Source: Vibrio sp. UBA2441 (GTDB taxonomy: Bacteria; Pseudomonadota; Gammaproteobacteria; Enterobacterales; Vibrionaceae). From it: a stretch of DNA of 43,965 nucleotides. The translations under genes and the position numbers were made by a program. The stretch spans positions 1 through 43,965 of the forward strand of contig DDQN01000017.1 in the NCBI GenBank assembly GCA_002342685.1, in the 5' to 3' direction. The notes beneath the pieces are model-generated. The model was not told the origin of the DNA. It made no database searches and saw nothing but the letters and a program-made list of their open reading frames with translations. Shown here in pieces: positions 1 through 7,916 of this stretch (the stretch's first letter is position 1; the number at the start of each line of letters is the position of its first letter).

Positions 1-53
1 CTTAAGTGAACGGCATTACCGCGTCCGCGGGGTTTATCATGACAAGTCAACGC

Positions 54-1481
54 TTACTGCGCGTTAGCTTCTCGCTGTTCGATAAATTCAATAGCCATCT
101 TAATACGTGCGATAACTCGCTCTTTACCAATCAGATGCATCACAGCGTCAACAGAAGGTGATTGTCCTCCCCCTGTGACTGCAACACGAAGAGGCATACC
201 AATTTTACCCATGCCGATTTCTAACTCTTCACACACCTGAGCTATCACATTGTGGAGGTTTTCTGTACTCCACAGCTCAAGCGCTTCAACCTTAGTTAAT
301 GCAAGCTCTAGCGGGCCTTTAGCAACTCCTCGCAAGTGTTTTTTCGCGGCGGCTGCATCAAACTCTTCAAAGTCAGCATAAAAATAACGAGACTGTTGAG
401 CCAACTCGATCAAGGTATTGCATCGCTCACCAACTAAGGTAATCACTTCTGTAATCTCTGGGCCATTGTCTTTATTGATACCCTGAGCGTCCAAGTGCCA
501 CTGTAAATGTTCAGCTACATAGGCTGGATCCGATGTTTTAATATAGTGGTTGTTCAACCAAAGTAATTTATCCGTATTAAACGCCGACGCCGATTTGCTG
601 ATCGCATCTAAGCTAAACAGGTCTATCATCTCTTGCTGAGAAAATATCTCCTGATCGCCATGGGACCAACCCAGACGAACCAGATAATTATTAAGCGCAT
701 TTGGCAAATAACCTTCATCACGGTATTGCATGACTGAAACAGCACCATGACGCTTGGACAGTTTGGCACCATCATCACCAAGAATCATCGCACAGTGTGC
801 AAAGGTTGGTACCGGTGCGCCTAATGCTTCATAAATGTTGATTTGACGAGGCGTATTGTTGATGTGGTCTTCACCACGAACTACGTGGGTAATTCCCATG
901 TCCCAGTCATCGACAACAACACAGAAATTATACGTTGGAGAACCATCAGTACGGCGAATAATCAAATCATCCAGCTGATCATTTCCAATCTCTATTCGGC
1001 CTCGAATTTGGTCTTCAAAAATAACCGTGCCTTGTTTCGGGTTACGGAAGCGAATAACACAAGGATCCCCTTCATTTGCCGCTTCATTAACCGCGACAAT
1101 TTTTGGATGCTTCGCATCATAACGTGGCATCTCTTTATTGGCTTCCTGCTCTGCACGAATCTCATCTAACAGATCTTTAGGTGCGTAGCACTTATACGCT
1201 TTATCTTCTGTGAGCAGTTTATCAACCATTTCATTGTAACGATCAAACCGCTTGGTTTGGTAATACGGTCCTTCGTTCCACTCAAGGCCCATCCAACTCA
1301 TGCCTTCCAGAATCGCATCAACCGCTTCCTGAGTAGAGCGTTCAATATCTGTATCTTCGATACGTAAAACAAATTCACCGCCTTGATTTTTTGCATAAAG
1401 CCATGAATATAACGCGGTACGCGCGCCACCAACGTGAAGATAGCCTGTCGGGCTAGGTGCAAAACGAGTTTTTACCGTCAT
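54..1481 (-). CDS. gltX: Glutamate--tRNA ligase
   Basis: Class I aminoacyl-tRNA synthetase that charges tRNA-Glu with glutamate in the cytoplasm. The HIGH-type signature appears as PSPTGYLHVGG near residues 8-18 and the KMSKS-type loop as KLSKRHG near residue 240, as expected for GluRS. The protein is about 475 residues from the ATG complementary to 1479-1481. A longer reading frame runs back to 1535, but the family begins at MTVKTRFAPSPTG, and a TAAGG Shine-Dalgarno-like element lies just upstream of this ATG. It is transcribed divergently from copA. A sigma70-like promoter is visible upstream at 1546-1575. No unambiguous terminator is seen in the 53 bases left downstream. Identification is secure. 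Confidence 0.97.
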   Translation of the reverse strand: MTVKTRFAPSPTGYLHVGGARTALYSWLYAKNQGGEFVLRIEDTDIERSTQEAVDAILEGMSWMGLEWNEGPYYQTKRFDRYNEMVDKLLTEDKAYKCYAPKDLLDEIRAEQEANKEMPRYDAKHPKIVAVNEAANEGDPCVIRFRNPKQGTVIFEDQIRGRIEIGNDQLDDLIIRRTDGSPTYNFCVVVDDWDMGITHVVRGEDHINNTPRQINIYEALGAPVPTFAHCAMILGDDGAKLSKRHGAVSVMQYRDEGYLPNALNNYLVRLGWSHGDQEIFSQQEMIDLFSLDAISKSASAFNTDKLLWLNNHYIKTSDPAYVAEHLQWHLDAQGINKDNGPEITEVITLVGERCNTLIELAQQSRYFYADFEEFDAAAAKKHLRGVAKGPLELALTKVEALELWSTENLHNVIAQVCEELEIGMGKIGMPLRVAVTGGGQSPSVDAVMHLIGKERVIARIKMAIEFIEQREANAQ

Positions 1482-1545
1482 TTGAAATACCTTAGGGATC
1501 AAAGGGTGCGGAGCATTACCGCAGAATAAGGACAAAAGTGGCGGT

Positions 1546-1575
1546 ATTTTAACACTGTGTAGCCTAATATCTCAA
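1546..1575 (-). promoter_or_regulatory. Candidate sigma70 promoter of gltX
   Basis: On the minus strand, TTGAGA (complement of 1570-1575) and TAAAAT (complement of 1546-1551) are separated by 18 bases, giving a leader of about 60 bases before the gltX ATG. Both hexamers are close to consensus. Inferred from sequence only. Confidence 0.45.
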
Positions 1576-1598
1576 TTCTCATTTGTTTATGTTTAATA

Positions 1599-1610
1599 AG
1601 TAACGTTACT
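1599..1610. repeat. Perfect 12-bp palindrome upstream of the copA promoter
   Basis: AGTAACGTTACT is its own reverse complement. It ends two bases before the copA -35 box, in the gltX-copA divergent region. It could be an operator half-covering the copA promoter or a chance palindrome. No regulator is recognised from it. Confidence 0.4.
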
Positions 1611-1612
1611 GC

Positions 1613-1643
1613 TTGACCTTGCCTTGGGGGTAAGGTTTATCTT
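1613..1643 (+). promoter_or_regulatory. CueR-type copper-responsive promoter of copA
   Basis: The -35 box TTGACC (1613-1618) and the -10-like TATCTT (1638-1643) are separated by an overlong 19-base spacer. The spacer carries the imperfect dyad ACCTTGCC...TAAGGT, as in MerR-family CueR sites. The E. coli copA promoter has the same architecture, with TTGACCTT then AAGGTTTA. The cueR gene is not in this window. Copper induction through CueR is inferred from this architecture. Confidence 0.8.
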
Positions 1644-1661
1644 TATCTTATTATAGGTTGC

Positions 1662-1679
1662 ATGGTAATAGAAAAATGA
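1662..1679 (+). other. Possible five-codon leader ORF overlapping the copA start
   Basis: ATG at 1662 opens the peptide MVIEK, whose TGA (1677-1679) overlaps the copA ATG as ATGA. An AGG (1655-1657) lies 4 bases before this first ATG, whereas the copA ATG itself has no clear Shine-Dalgarno. Termination-reinitiation coupling is possible, but so is coincidence. Confidence 0.2.
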
Positions 1680-4375
1680 ATCAATTCGATATTCCTCTAA
1701 GTGGTTTAGGCTGCGGCAAATGTGTAAAAAAAATCACCCAAGAGATACAGGCGCTAGCAGACACTGACATTATTTCTATTGATAAAGAGGCTATCTCACT
1801 GACAACACCACTTTCCTTAACCAAAGTTATCGAAAAGATAGAGAAGTTAAATTACCAGGCGGGAAACCACCTCGAATTCGCTTTATCAGGGTTAAATTGT
1901 GGTAAGTGTGTCAACAAAGTCAAAACATGCCTGACAGAACATGCTCTGGTTGCCCAGTTTCATGTGAGCAAGACCACCTTATCCCTCACCACCACAATGA
2001 CAGAAGCGGAAGTTATCGAACTGATAACGTCTTTAGGTTTCAGTGCCGCCCGCGACGAAAGTCAGTTCCCCGTAACTTCATCAGAGACAATTATAGAATC
2101 ACCTCTACTGGCGGAAATCCAGCTCACGCCCTCAGAAGAAAATCAGCCGGAGCATAAAATCAACCTCATTTTACAGGGTATGACATGCGCCAGTTGCGTC
2201 GCTTCAGTAGAAAAAGCTTGTTTAAGCGTTGAAGGCGTAGTGAATGCACAGATTAACCTTGCTGAACAAAGTGCCACCGTTACGCTAGTAAACGATAGCA
2301 CTGACATTCAACAGCGTTTGATGTTATCGATCAAACACGCCGGATATGGCGCATCCATCATTGAAGACGAATCAGAGCAGCAGCAAGAACTTCAAACGGC
2401 CAATATCAAAGCACAGCAACACTTCAAGCGCAGTGCTATTCAAGCACTTTCCATCGGTGCTCCATTAATGCTCTGGGGGTTATTTGGCGGCAACATGATG
2501 ATTCGCAATACCTCAGACCAACTAATTTGGGGTATTGTCGGGATAATAAGTTTTCTTTTACTCGCCACTGCCGGCCGCTCATTTTATCAAAATGCATGGC
2601 AATCTTTAACCCATAAAAGAGCTACCATGGATACGCTGGTGGCTTTAGGTACCGGAGCTGCCTGGATATATTCTATATTGGTTGTGCTCGTGCCTGGGTG
2701 GTTCCCTGCCCCTTCTCGCCATGTGTATTTCGAGGCAAGCGCCATGATCATTGGTCTCATTTCTCTGGGGCACTATATCGAAGCAAGAGCCAAGTATCGC
2801 ACCACCCAGTCGCTTCAGGCCTTAATCGGTCTGCAGCCTAAGTTTGCTACGGTAAAACAAGACGATAATGAAGTTCAACTGCCGATAGAACAGATTGAAA
2901 CTGGCATGCTAGTACGGATTAAACCGGGAGAGAAGGTCCCGGTAGACGGCGAAGTAATACAAGGAGAATCGTACGTTGATGAGGCCATGTTAACTGGCGA
3001 GCCCATAGCGAAATCAAAAGCCTTTGGTGACAAGGTATCTGCAGGGACAATCAACCAAGACGGAAGCCTGCTTATTCAGGCCACCAGCGTTGGGAACCAA
3101 ACCATGTTGGCAAGGATCATAAAAATGGTTCGACAGGCTCAAAGCAGTAAACCGCCTATCGCCAAGCTTGCTGACTCTATTTCAGCAGTATTTGTACCTA
3201 TCGTCGTCGCCATCGCCATTGTAGCAGCATTAATATGGTGGTGGATTGGTCCTGAACCTCAAGCCAGCTACATGCTGATTGTATCTACCACTGTTCTGAT
3301 TATTGCCTGTCCTTGCGCCCTCGGCTTAGCAACGCCACTATCAATAACCGTTGGCGTTGGTAAAGCAGCGGAGCTGGGTATATTGATTAAAGATGCAGAG
3401 GTGCTTCAGACCGCCAGCAAGCTAGACACGGTAGTGTTTGATAAAACAGGAACCCTGACGCTAGGAAAGCCTGTCGTCAGAGACGTAACACTACTTAATT
3501 CGCTATCTAAAGACGACTTTTTACCCGCGGTATATGCGCTCGAATCACATTCACAGCACCCACTCGCCAGTGCCATCTGTGATTACGCAAAACAACAAAA
3601 CACCCCACTGCTTGATATCGAGAACACGTTAACTCAACGCGGTAAAGGGATCACTGGCGTATTTCAGGGCAAAAAAATAACCATTGGCTCCGTCAATTAC
3701 CTTTCTTCTGAAAATATAAATGTAGAAACCTCATTAATTCAAGCCTACATAGATAAAGCATGGACACCTGTTATCGTGAGTATAGATAGCGTCATTGCCG
3801 GAATTATTGCGATTTCAGACCCAATTAAAAACGATTCAAAGCAAGCCGTTTCTCAACTACGGCAAAAGGGGATTGACGTTGTACTTCTGTCCGGAGATAA
3901 CCGATCGGTAGCCAATAATATTGCTCAGCAACTTGGTATATCTACCGTAATAGGAGAAGTGTTGCCCCATGAGAAGGCCGAACATATTCAAAAGATGCAA
4001 AATCAGGGTAAACGAGTCGCCATGGTGGGTGACGGTATAAATGATGCCCCGGCACTTGCTCAGGCAGATATTGGAATCGCAATGGGGAATGGATCAGACG
4101 TCGCAATAGAGAGTGCACAAATGACATTGCTTAGCTCGTCGCCTTTGGCCATCAACAACGCCATTGAATTATCTAAAGCCACCGTCAAAAACATGAAGCA
4201 AAATTTATTTGGCGCATTCGTTTATAATTCATTAGGCATTCCAGTGGCGGCAGGTGTTTTATATCCTCTGTTTGGATTTTTACTCAGCCCTGTATTTGCC
4301 GGAGCGGCGATGGCTTTATCTTCTATCACTGTTGTCACAAACGCGAACCGATTAAGGTTATTCAAACCCAAATAA
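1676..4375 (+). CDS. copA: Copper-exporting P1B-type ATPase
   Basis: Inner-membrane P-type ATPase that pumps Cu(I) out of the cytoplasm. There are three N-terminal heavy-metal-associated repeats: CGKC at residues 13-16, CGKC at 75-78, and a canonical GMTCASC with cysteines at 171 and 174. These are followed by membrane helices, the TGEP actuator motif, the transmembrane copper motif CPC (545-547), the phosphorylated Asp589 in DKTGTLT, an HP motif (SQHPLA) and the hinge GDGINDAP. Length is about 899 residues. The chosen ATG at 1676 follows the CueR-type promoter, with a start site expected near 1650. A TTG at 1658 is in frame but has no better ribosome site. The gene is monocistronic and divergent from gltX. 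The first two metal sites depart from the usual MxCxxC form. Confidence 0.95.
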   Translation: MNQFDIPLSGLGCGKCVKKITQEIQALADTDIISIDKEAISLTTPLSLTKVIEKIEKLNYQAGNHLEFALSGLNCGKCVNKVKTCLTEHALVAQFHVSKTTLSLTTTMTEAEVIELITSLGFSAARDESQFPVTSSETIIESPLLAEIQLTPSEENQPEHKINLILQGMTCASCVASVEKACLSVEGVVNAQINLAEQSATVTLVNDSTDIQQRLMLSIKHAGYGASIIEDESEQQQELQTANIKAQQHFKRSAIQALSIGAPLMLWGLFGGNMMIRNTSDQLIWGIVGIISFLLLATAGRSFYQNAWQSLTHKRATMDTLVALGTGAAWIYSILVVLVPGWFPAPSRHVYFEASAMIIGLISLGHYIEARAKYRTTQSLQALIGLQPKFATVKQDDNEVQLPIEQIETGMLVRIKPGEKVPVDGEVIQGESYVDEAMLTGEPIAKSKAFGDKVSAGTINQDGSLLIQATSVGNQTMLARIIKMVRQAQSSKPPIAKLADSISAVFVPIVVAIAIVAALIWWWIGPEPQASYMLIVSTTVLIIACPCALGLATPLSITVGVGKAAELGILIKDAEVLQTASKLDTVVFDKTGTLTLGKPVVRDVTLLNSLSKDDFLPAVYALESHSQHPLASAICDYAKQQNTPLLDIENTLTQRGKGITGVFQGKKITIGSVNYLSSENINVETSLIQAYIDKAWTPVIVSIDSVIAGIIAISDPIKNDSKQAVSQLRQKGIDVVLLSGDNRSVANNIAQQLGISTVIGEVLPHEKAEHIQKMQNQGKRVAMVGDGINDAPALAQADIGIAMGNGSDVAIESAQMTLLSSSPLAINNAIELSKATVKNMKQNLFGAFVYNSLGIPVAAGVLYPLFGFLLSPVFAGAAMALSSITVVTNANRLRLFKPK

Positions 4376-4407
4376 TACCGATGCACCAGACTTTCAGAAA
4401 ACTGGCC

Positions 4408-4439
4408 GGAATTAACATAATTTATGTTATGTTAATTCC
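4408..4439. repeat. 32-base inverted repeat between copA and the TraB-like gene
   Basis: Perfect 13-base arms (4408-4420 and 4427-4439) flank a 6-base loop, starting GGAATTAACATAA. The stem is AT-rich and lacks a following T-run, so it is not a textbook terminator. It lies 30 bases before the next start codon and could be an operator, a weak bidirectional terminator or an RNA leader hairpin. Confidence 0.7.
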
Positions 4440-4468
4440 ACATATTCTACGATCTTGTCAGGCACTCC

Positions 4469-5335
4469 ATGGCTAAAGCACTGCACACTTCTGTTGCTCT
4501 ATTTTCACTCTTATTCAGCTATTCTGCTATCTCTGAGCCACTGTTCTGGAAAGTGAGCAAGGGCGAAAGAGAATATGTGATCTTAGGTTCAGTGCACATG
4601 GGCAAGCCCGATATGTACCCTTTGCCCAGCTACATCATGAATTATCTAAACGATAGCGACGGCTTAGTTACTGAGGTCAAACTGTCCGAATCAGCAAGCC
4701 CTTCTCTGATGAACTCCGAGGTCCCGGTCACTCAAGATGTTTTAGACCCGCAGCAGAGGCAAAAACTTGCTCAAATTAATAATCAGTTAGGCTACGCACC
4801 CAATGCATTTTTAACCGCACCCGCATGGCAAACCGCCATTACGCTACAAATGACCCAGTTTTCCAAGTTAGGTTTTCAGCAAGACTTAGGCATAGATACT
4901 TACATCACTAAACAAGCTGAACGAATGAACAAACCTGTTTATGGATTAGAAACCGTCGACTTTCAACTAAGCCTGTTTACCGAAGATCCGAACACAGGCC
5001 AATTACTATTGACCGATACAATAGAGAACTGGGCTGAAAATGAAAAAATCAGCCAGTGTTTGGCCAAAAGCTGGCAGGCTGGGGATCCAGTAAGATTAGA
5101 AGCGTTAAGCGAAGAAAGTGAAATCGACGATCAATTATCTGAACGGTTTATCTTCCAACGTAATCAAGACTGGACGCAAAAGCTCGACTCTGCAACTTTC
5201 CTTACCAAAGGTCGTTATTTAGTGGTTGTAGGAGCGTTACATTTAGTCGGAGAGCAGAGTCTAATTGCTCTGTTATCGAAAAAAGGCTACGCAGTCAGCC
5301 AGATATCAAAGACAGAGCCTGTCACTTGTATTTAG
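4469..5335 (+). CDS. TraB/GumN-family exported protein
   Basis: A 288-residue protein of the TraB/GumN (TIKI-like) superfamily, a fold with proposed metalloprotease-like activity. Its bacterial role is mostly unassigned. The N-terminus (about residues 1-22, ending YSAIS before EPLFWKV) looks like a cleavable Sec signal, so a periplasmic location is inferred. Family hallmarks seen are GSVHMG near residue 40 and GALHLVGE near the C-terminus, the two histidine motifs expected in this superfamily. The start ATG follows a CAGG-like ribosome site. Its stop overlaps the convergent oxidoreductase gene by four bases. No operon partner is evident. Family confidence is good; the exact function is unknown. 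Confidence 0.8.
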   Translation: MAKALHTSVALFSLLFSYSAISEPLFWKVSKGEREYVILGSVHMGKPDMYPLPSYIMNYLNDSDGLVTEVKLSESASPSLMNSEVPVTQDVLDPQQRQKLAQINNQLGYAPNAFLTAPAWQTAITLQMTQFSKLGFQQDLGIDTYITKQAERMNKPVYGLETVDFQLSLFTEDPNTGQLLLTDTIENWAENEKISQCLAKSWQAGDPVRLEALSEESEIDDQLSERFIFQRNQDWTQKLDSATFLTKGRYLVVVGALHLVGEQSLIALLSKKGYAVSQISKTEPVTCI

Positions 5336-6273
5336 TCGCCGCGAACTTGAACTTGGGTTTCAATACTCAGGCATAATGCTTCTGCCAGCTGATGAGAAGC
5401 CACATTTCGGGCAATAACCTGTGTATCCATAGACCCTTTTTGTATCACCGTTATCCAGTCATCTATCATGGCGTAAAAGCCTTTGCTCTCTAGCATGGGG
5501 GTCCAATCTTTAAGGCGAAGCAATTGCTGCTGATTAGCCTGCCATTGGCTGCCCTCACTGAACGAATCAAACTCGTAAGATTCATTGACAAAGTTAGCAG
5601 ACACTCTTTCACTGGTGATGCCATGCTGACGATTCATAGAAGCGTGCAATATTGTATCTCCATGTTGCCACTGAATATCTATCCGGCCCAGCATTCCATT
5701 TGAGCTTTGTTGAGTAACATAAGCATCGCTCAATTGCGACTTCGCATGGATATTGACACTATCCAGCGGGTGAATAAAGTCATCAAAAATAAACTCTCTG
5801 ACTTCTCCCGGCTGACGGCAACGGTTTTTCTCCCAACGAAGCGAGAGCAGATCGCTTCTTGTGCCTTTCTGAACATCAACCAAATATTGGTTATACAGGG
5901 GAATATGACGACGGTTAAAACCAACATAGAGCGGTTGTTGATACTTTTCAGCAGCATCATAGAGCCACTCACAATGTGCAGCGCTATTTGCTAACGGTTT
6001 GTCGACAAAGGTGGGAATACCATGTTGCAGGAAATAATACGCAATTTCAGGGTGAACCTTCGTAGCGGCATGGATCATCACCGCGTCAACCTTTAACCCA
6101 ACCAGTTCTTTATAGTCAGTACAAAAATCTTTAACTCGGTACTTATCCGCTAAGCGCGATAACACTTCAAAGTTTCGGGTACAGAATACAAGCTCTACCC
6201 CTTCTATTTGAGTTATCACTGGCAAGTATGCCTTCTGTGCGATATCACCAAGACCAATAATCCCAATTCTCAT
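5332..6273 (-). CDS. Gfo/Idh/MocA-family oxidoreductase, MviM/YceM type
   Basis: A 313-residue NAD(P)-dependent oxidoreductase. The N-terminal Rossmann fold begins IGIIGLGDIAQKAYLP, and the family motif VDKPL is followed by GFNRRHIPLY. Both resemble E. coli MviM (YceM), whose substrate is not established. The long C-terminal part fits the alpha/beta substrate domain of the family. It is transcribed convergently with the TraB-like gene, sharing four bases at the stops (5332-5335). It sits downstream of the tRNA-Pro locus on the same strand but is separated from it by two terminator-like hairpins. No sugar-catabolic neighbours are present, so no substrate can be proposed. Confidence 0.82.
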   Translation of the reverse strand: MRIGIIGLGDIAQKAYLPVITQIEGVELVFCTRNFEVLSRLADKYRVKDFCTDYKELVGLKVDAVMIHAATKVHPEIAYYFLQHGIPTFVDKPLANSAAHCEWLYDAAEKYQQPLYVGFNRRHIPLYNQYLVDVQKGTRSDLLSLRWEKNRCRQPGEVREFIFDDFIHPLDSVNIHAKSQLSDAYVTQQSSNGMLGRIDIQWQHGDTILHASMNRQHGITSERVSANFVNESYEFDSFSEGSQWQANQQQLLRLKDWTPMLESKGFYAMIDDWITVIQKGSMDTQVIARNVASHQLAEALCLSIETQVQVRGD

Positions 6274-6338
6274 ATCAATGCCCTGTTTATAATCAACAGA
6301 TTAAGGCTAACATGATTCATTAAAAAGATGGAAGGCTG

Positions 6339-6358
6339 GATGCGCTACCAAGCTGCGC
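6339..6358 (-). pseudogene. tRNA-Pro fragment (D-arm only)
   Basis: Twenty bases reading GCGCAGCTTGGTAGCGCATC on the minus strand are identical to the D-arm region of the intact tRNA-Pro at 6514-6590. No acceptor or T-arm surrounds them. The fragment lies beyond the second terminator-like hairpin and is best read as a remnant of an extra tandem tRNA copy. Confidence 0.65.
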
Positions 6359-6364
6359 AAACGT

Positions 6365-6393
6365 AAAAAGCCCCGTCATTTCTGACGAGGCTT
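6365..6393 (-). terminator. Second terminator-like hairpin of the tRNA-Pro array
   Basis: On the minus strand an 11-base stem (6383-6393 with 6368-6378, including one G-T wobble) around a GAAA loop is followed by five T (complement of 6365-6369). It closely resembles the hairpin at 6476-6502, so it is probably a duplicate of it. Confidence 0.6.
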
Positions 6394-6400
6394 CTTCAAT

Positions 6401-6441
6401 ATGGTCTGTGAAGAGCTGAATTCAAGGAATAGCCGAACCCC
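6401..6441 (-). pseudogene. Degenerate tRNA-Pro 3' half
   Basis: On the minus strand GGGGTTCG, then a disrupted segment, then CTCTTCACAGACCAT match the T-arm and acceptor end of the intact tRNA-Pro, with substitutions and inserted bases. The 5' half is missing. It lies between the two terminator-like hairpins. Confidence 0.6.
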
Positions 6442-6475
6442 TGATGGTTCATTCCTGTTTTTTTTCTTCAGATGT

Positions 6476-6502
6476 AAAAAAACCTCGTCTTACGACGAGG
6501 TT
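6476..6502 (-). terminator. Intrinsic terminator of tRNA-Pro
   Basis: A perfect 9-base stem (6494-6502 with 6481-6489), loop GTAA on the minus strand, is followed by a T-run (complement of 6476-6482). It lies just past the CCA end of the tRNA. Confidence 0.8.
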
Positions 6503-6513
6503 TCTTCTAAAGA

Positions 6514-6590
<77 letters not shown>

Positions 6591-6619
6591 AAAAGTGTTC
6601 ATGTTGAAATCAGAATCAG

Positions 6620-6682
6620 AGGGTCGCCCTCTGGTCCGCTATTCCAAAACTCGGGATGCGCTTCAAGCTGCGCTATTCACCG
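6620..6682 (-). pseudogene. Decayed first tRNA-Pro copy
   Basis: Starting at 6682 on the minus strand, CGGTGAATAGCGCAGCTTG is identical to the 5' end of the intact gene, and the D-arm is nearly intact. The anticodon stem is scrambled, GGACCAGAGGG is recognisable, and the T-arm and acceptor 3' strand are lost. It cannot fold into a working tRNA. It occupies the promoter-proximal position of the array. Confidence 0.75.
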
Positions 6683-6693
6683 GAACGAGGCGT

Positions 6694-6721
6694 ATAATAC
6701 GGATTATTTCATCAGACGCAA
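6694..6721 (-). promoter_or_regulatory. Promoter of the tRNA-Pro array
   Basis: On the minus strand, TTGCGT (complement of 6716-6721) and TATTAT (complement of 6694-6699) are separated by 16 bases and followed by a GC-containing discriminator, as in stringently controlled stable-RNA promoters. The expected start is a few bases before the decayed first tRNA copy. Confidence 0.6.
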
Positions 6722-6837
6722 GGCATTTTGACGAGTTTTTGTCTTTTGCAATTCGTTTGCTCAAAACAGCAGCACATAGTTTAAAATGTGACTAAAAACG
6801 CAACAATAAAAACATACCCTTAACCATTTCGCCACAT

Positions 6838-6851
6838 TTGATCTAGATCAG
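6838..6851. promoter_or_regulatory. FNR-like site
   Basis: TTGATCTAGATCAG matches the FNR consensus TTGAT-N4-ATCAA except for the last base. It lies about 60 bases before the small membrane-protein gene. This suggests oxygen-responsive control, but only by motif match. Confidence 0.45.
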
Positions 6852-6912
6852 TACCCAAACTGTTCTCTCAATTTAAATTGATTACTGTCTTCGTAACTTT
6901 TAAGGAGCAATT

Positions 6913-7053
6913 ATGGATTTTTGGCTCGATCTTTTATTCGGCAACGCTGTCGGTTTGTCTTCAATGATAGTTATCTTTGGTGCGCTAGGTCTTATGCTGT
7001 TTTTCGGTAGTTTCTTCATTTACAAAGTTATGAGTGACAAATCTCCTCACTAG
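6913..7053 (+). CDS. Small membrane protein, DUF3149-like
   Basis: A 46-residue protein beginning MDFWLDLLFGNAVGLSSM, with one hydrophobic segment (about residues 15-37) and a short polar tail. Its size and the MxxWLDLLFGN start resemble the DUF3149 family of short bacterial membrane proteins of unknown function. A strong Shine-Dalgarno TAAGGAG (6901-6907) lies 5 bases before the ATG, and an intrinsic terminator follows, so the gene is very likely real despite its size. An FNR-like site lies upstream. It is monocistronic, divergent from the tRNA-Pro array. No function can be given. Confidence 0.82.
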   Translation: MDFWLDLLFGNAVGLSSMIVIFGALGLMLFFGSFFIYKVMSDKSPH

Positions 7054-7079
7054 ATCGCTTAGCAATTAAAGCTATTGCT

Positions 7080-7111
7080 CCGGAATAAATTCACTATTTG
7101 TTCCGGTTTTT
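7080..7111 (+). terminator. Intrinsic terminator after the DUF3149-like gene
   Basis: CCGGAA (7080-7085) pairs with TTCCGG (7101-7106). The stem continues inward through AAAT/ATTT and is followed by TTTTTCTTT. Confidence 0.8.
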
Positions 7112-7176
7112 CTTTGTTTCTAAAACACCTATGCTGGTATACTTTTTCTATGTAAGAGCTTTCATGAGATGCTGTC

Positions 7177-7761
7177 ATGTCTCACAATAACGATCTAGAT
7201 CTATTTCAGCAGATGATGGGCGATGTTAAACCTATCAAACACGATACTGCCGAGCATAAAAAAAATCACCAAGTCACCGGCGCACAACTTGCCAGAAGAG
7301 AAGCGGCCATTTGGCTGAGTGAAGATAACCCAGAATATCTCTCCATCGATCACGCGCCTATGTTAAAACCTGAAGATATTATTGCATTCAAAAGAGATGG
7401 CGTTCAGGAAGGAGTATTTAAAAAGCTACGTCTTGGAAAATACCCTATTCAAGCTCGTTTAGACTTGCACAAAAAAACATTAAAAGACGCACGTGATGAG
7501 GTTGTTAAATTCCTCAAGCAGTGCTTACGCATGGATATTCGAACGGTGATCATTATTCATGGAAAAGGCGAACGTTCTAATCCCCCAGCAATGATGAAGA
7601 GTTATACTGCCAGCTGGTTAGAACAAATTAAAGATGTCATGTGCACACATAGTGCGCAACAATTTCACGGTGGCACTGGCGCAGTTTATGTGTTGTTGCG
7701 TAAAAGCCCTGAAAAAAAAGCAGAAAACCGGGAAAGACACCAAAAACGCCAAAGCAATTGA
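7177..7761 (+). CDS. smrA: Smr-domain endonuclease, SmrA type
   Basis: A 194-residue protein. The N-terminal region (residues 1-80, DLFQQMMGDVKPIK) matches the SmrA/YdaL layout. The C-terminal Smr domain (about 86-180) carries LDLHKKT, IIHGKGERS and GGTGAVYVLL, the LDxH and HGxG signatures of this nicking nuclease fold. Smr domains bind or cleave nucleic acids, and some act in ribosome rescue. The cellular role of SmrA is less clear, and it should not be confused with SmrB or MutS2. The tail after residue 180 is strongly basic. It is monocistronic, with a terminator at 7858-7885. Confidence 0.88.
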   Translation: MSHNNDLDLFQQMMGDVKPIKHDTAEHKKNHQVTGAQLARREAAIWLSEDNPEYLSIDHAPMLKPEDIIAFKRDGVQEGVFKKLRLGKYPIQARLDLHKKTLKDARDEVVKFLKQCLRMDIRTVIIIHGKGERSNPPAMMKSYTASWLEQIKDVMCTHSAQQFHGGTGAVYVLLRKSPEKKAENRERHQKRQSN

Positions 7762-7857
7762 CTTGATGTCATCACTTCTTGCCTACTCTACTCAACAGAG
7801 TAAAAAGACGAAACGTTAACACTGCTCAGCTATTAGTGTTAAACTTAACCAAACTTC

Positions 7858-7885
7858 AAAGCAACTGTTACGCAGTTGCTTTTTT
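7858..7885 (+). terminator. Intrinsic terminator after smrA
   Basis: AAAGCAACTG (7858-7867) and CAGTTGCTTT (7873-7882) form a 10-base stem around TTACG, ending in a T-run. Confidence 0.85.
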
Positions 7886-7916
7886 AATCGTTGTGAAACG
7901 CTAAAGAGAATATAAC

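Noticed and set aside
19..30. CCGCG-TC-CGCGG as the gltX terminator
   Set aside because: The stem is only five bases with a two-base loop and has no T-run on the minus strand. The window ends too soon to judge.
843..1169. 108-residue open frame antisense to gltX
   Set aside because: It lies wholly within the well-supported gltX gene, has no ribosome site of note and no recognisable motif.
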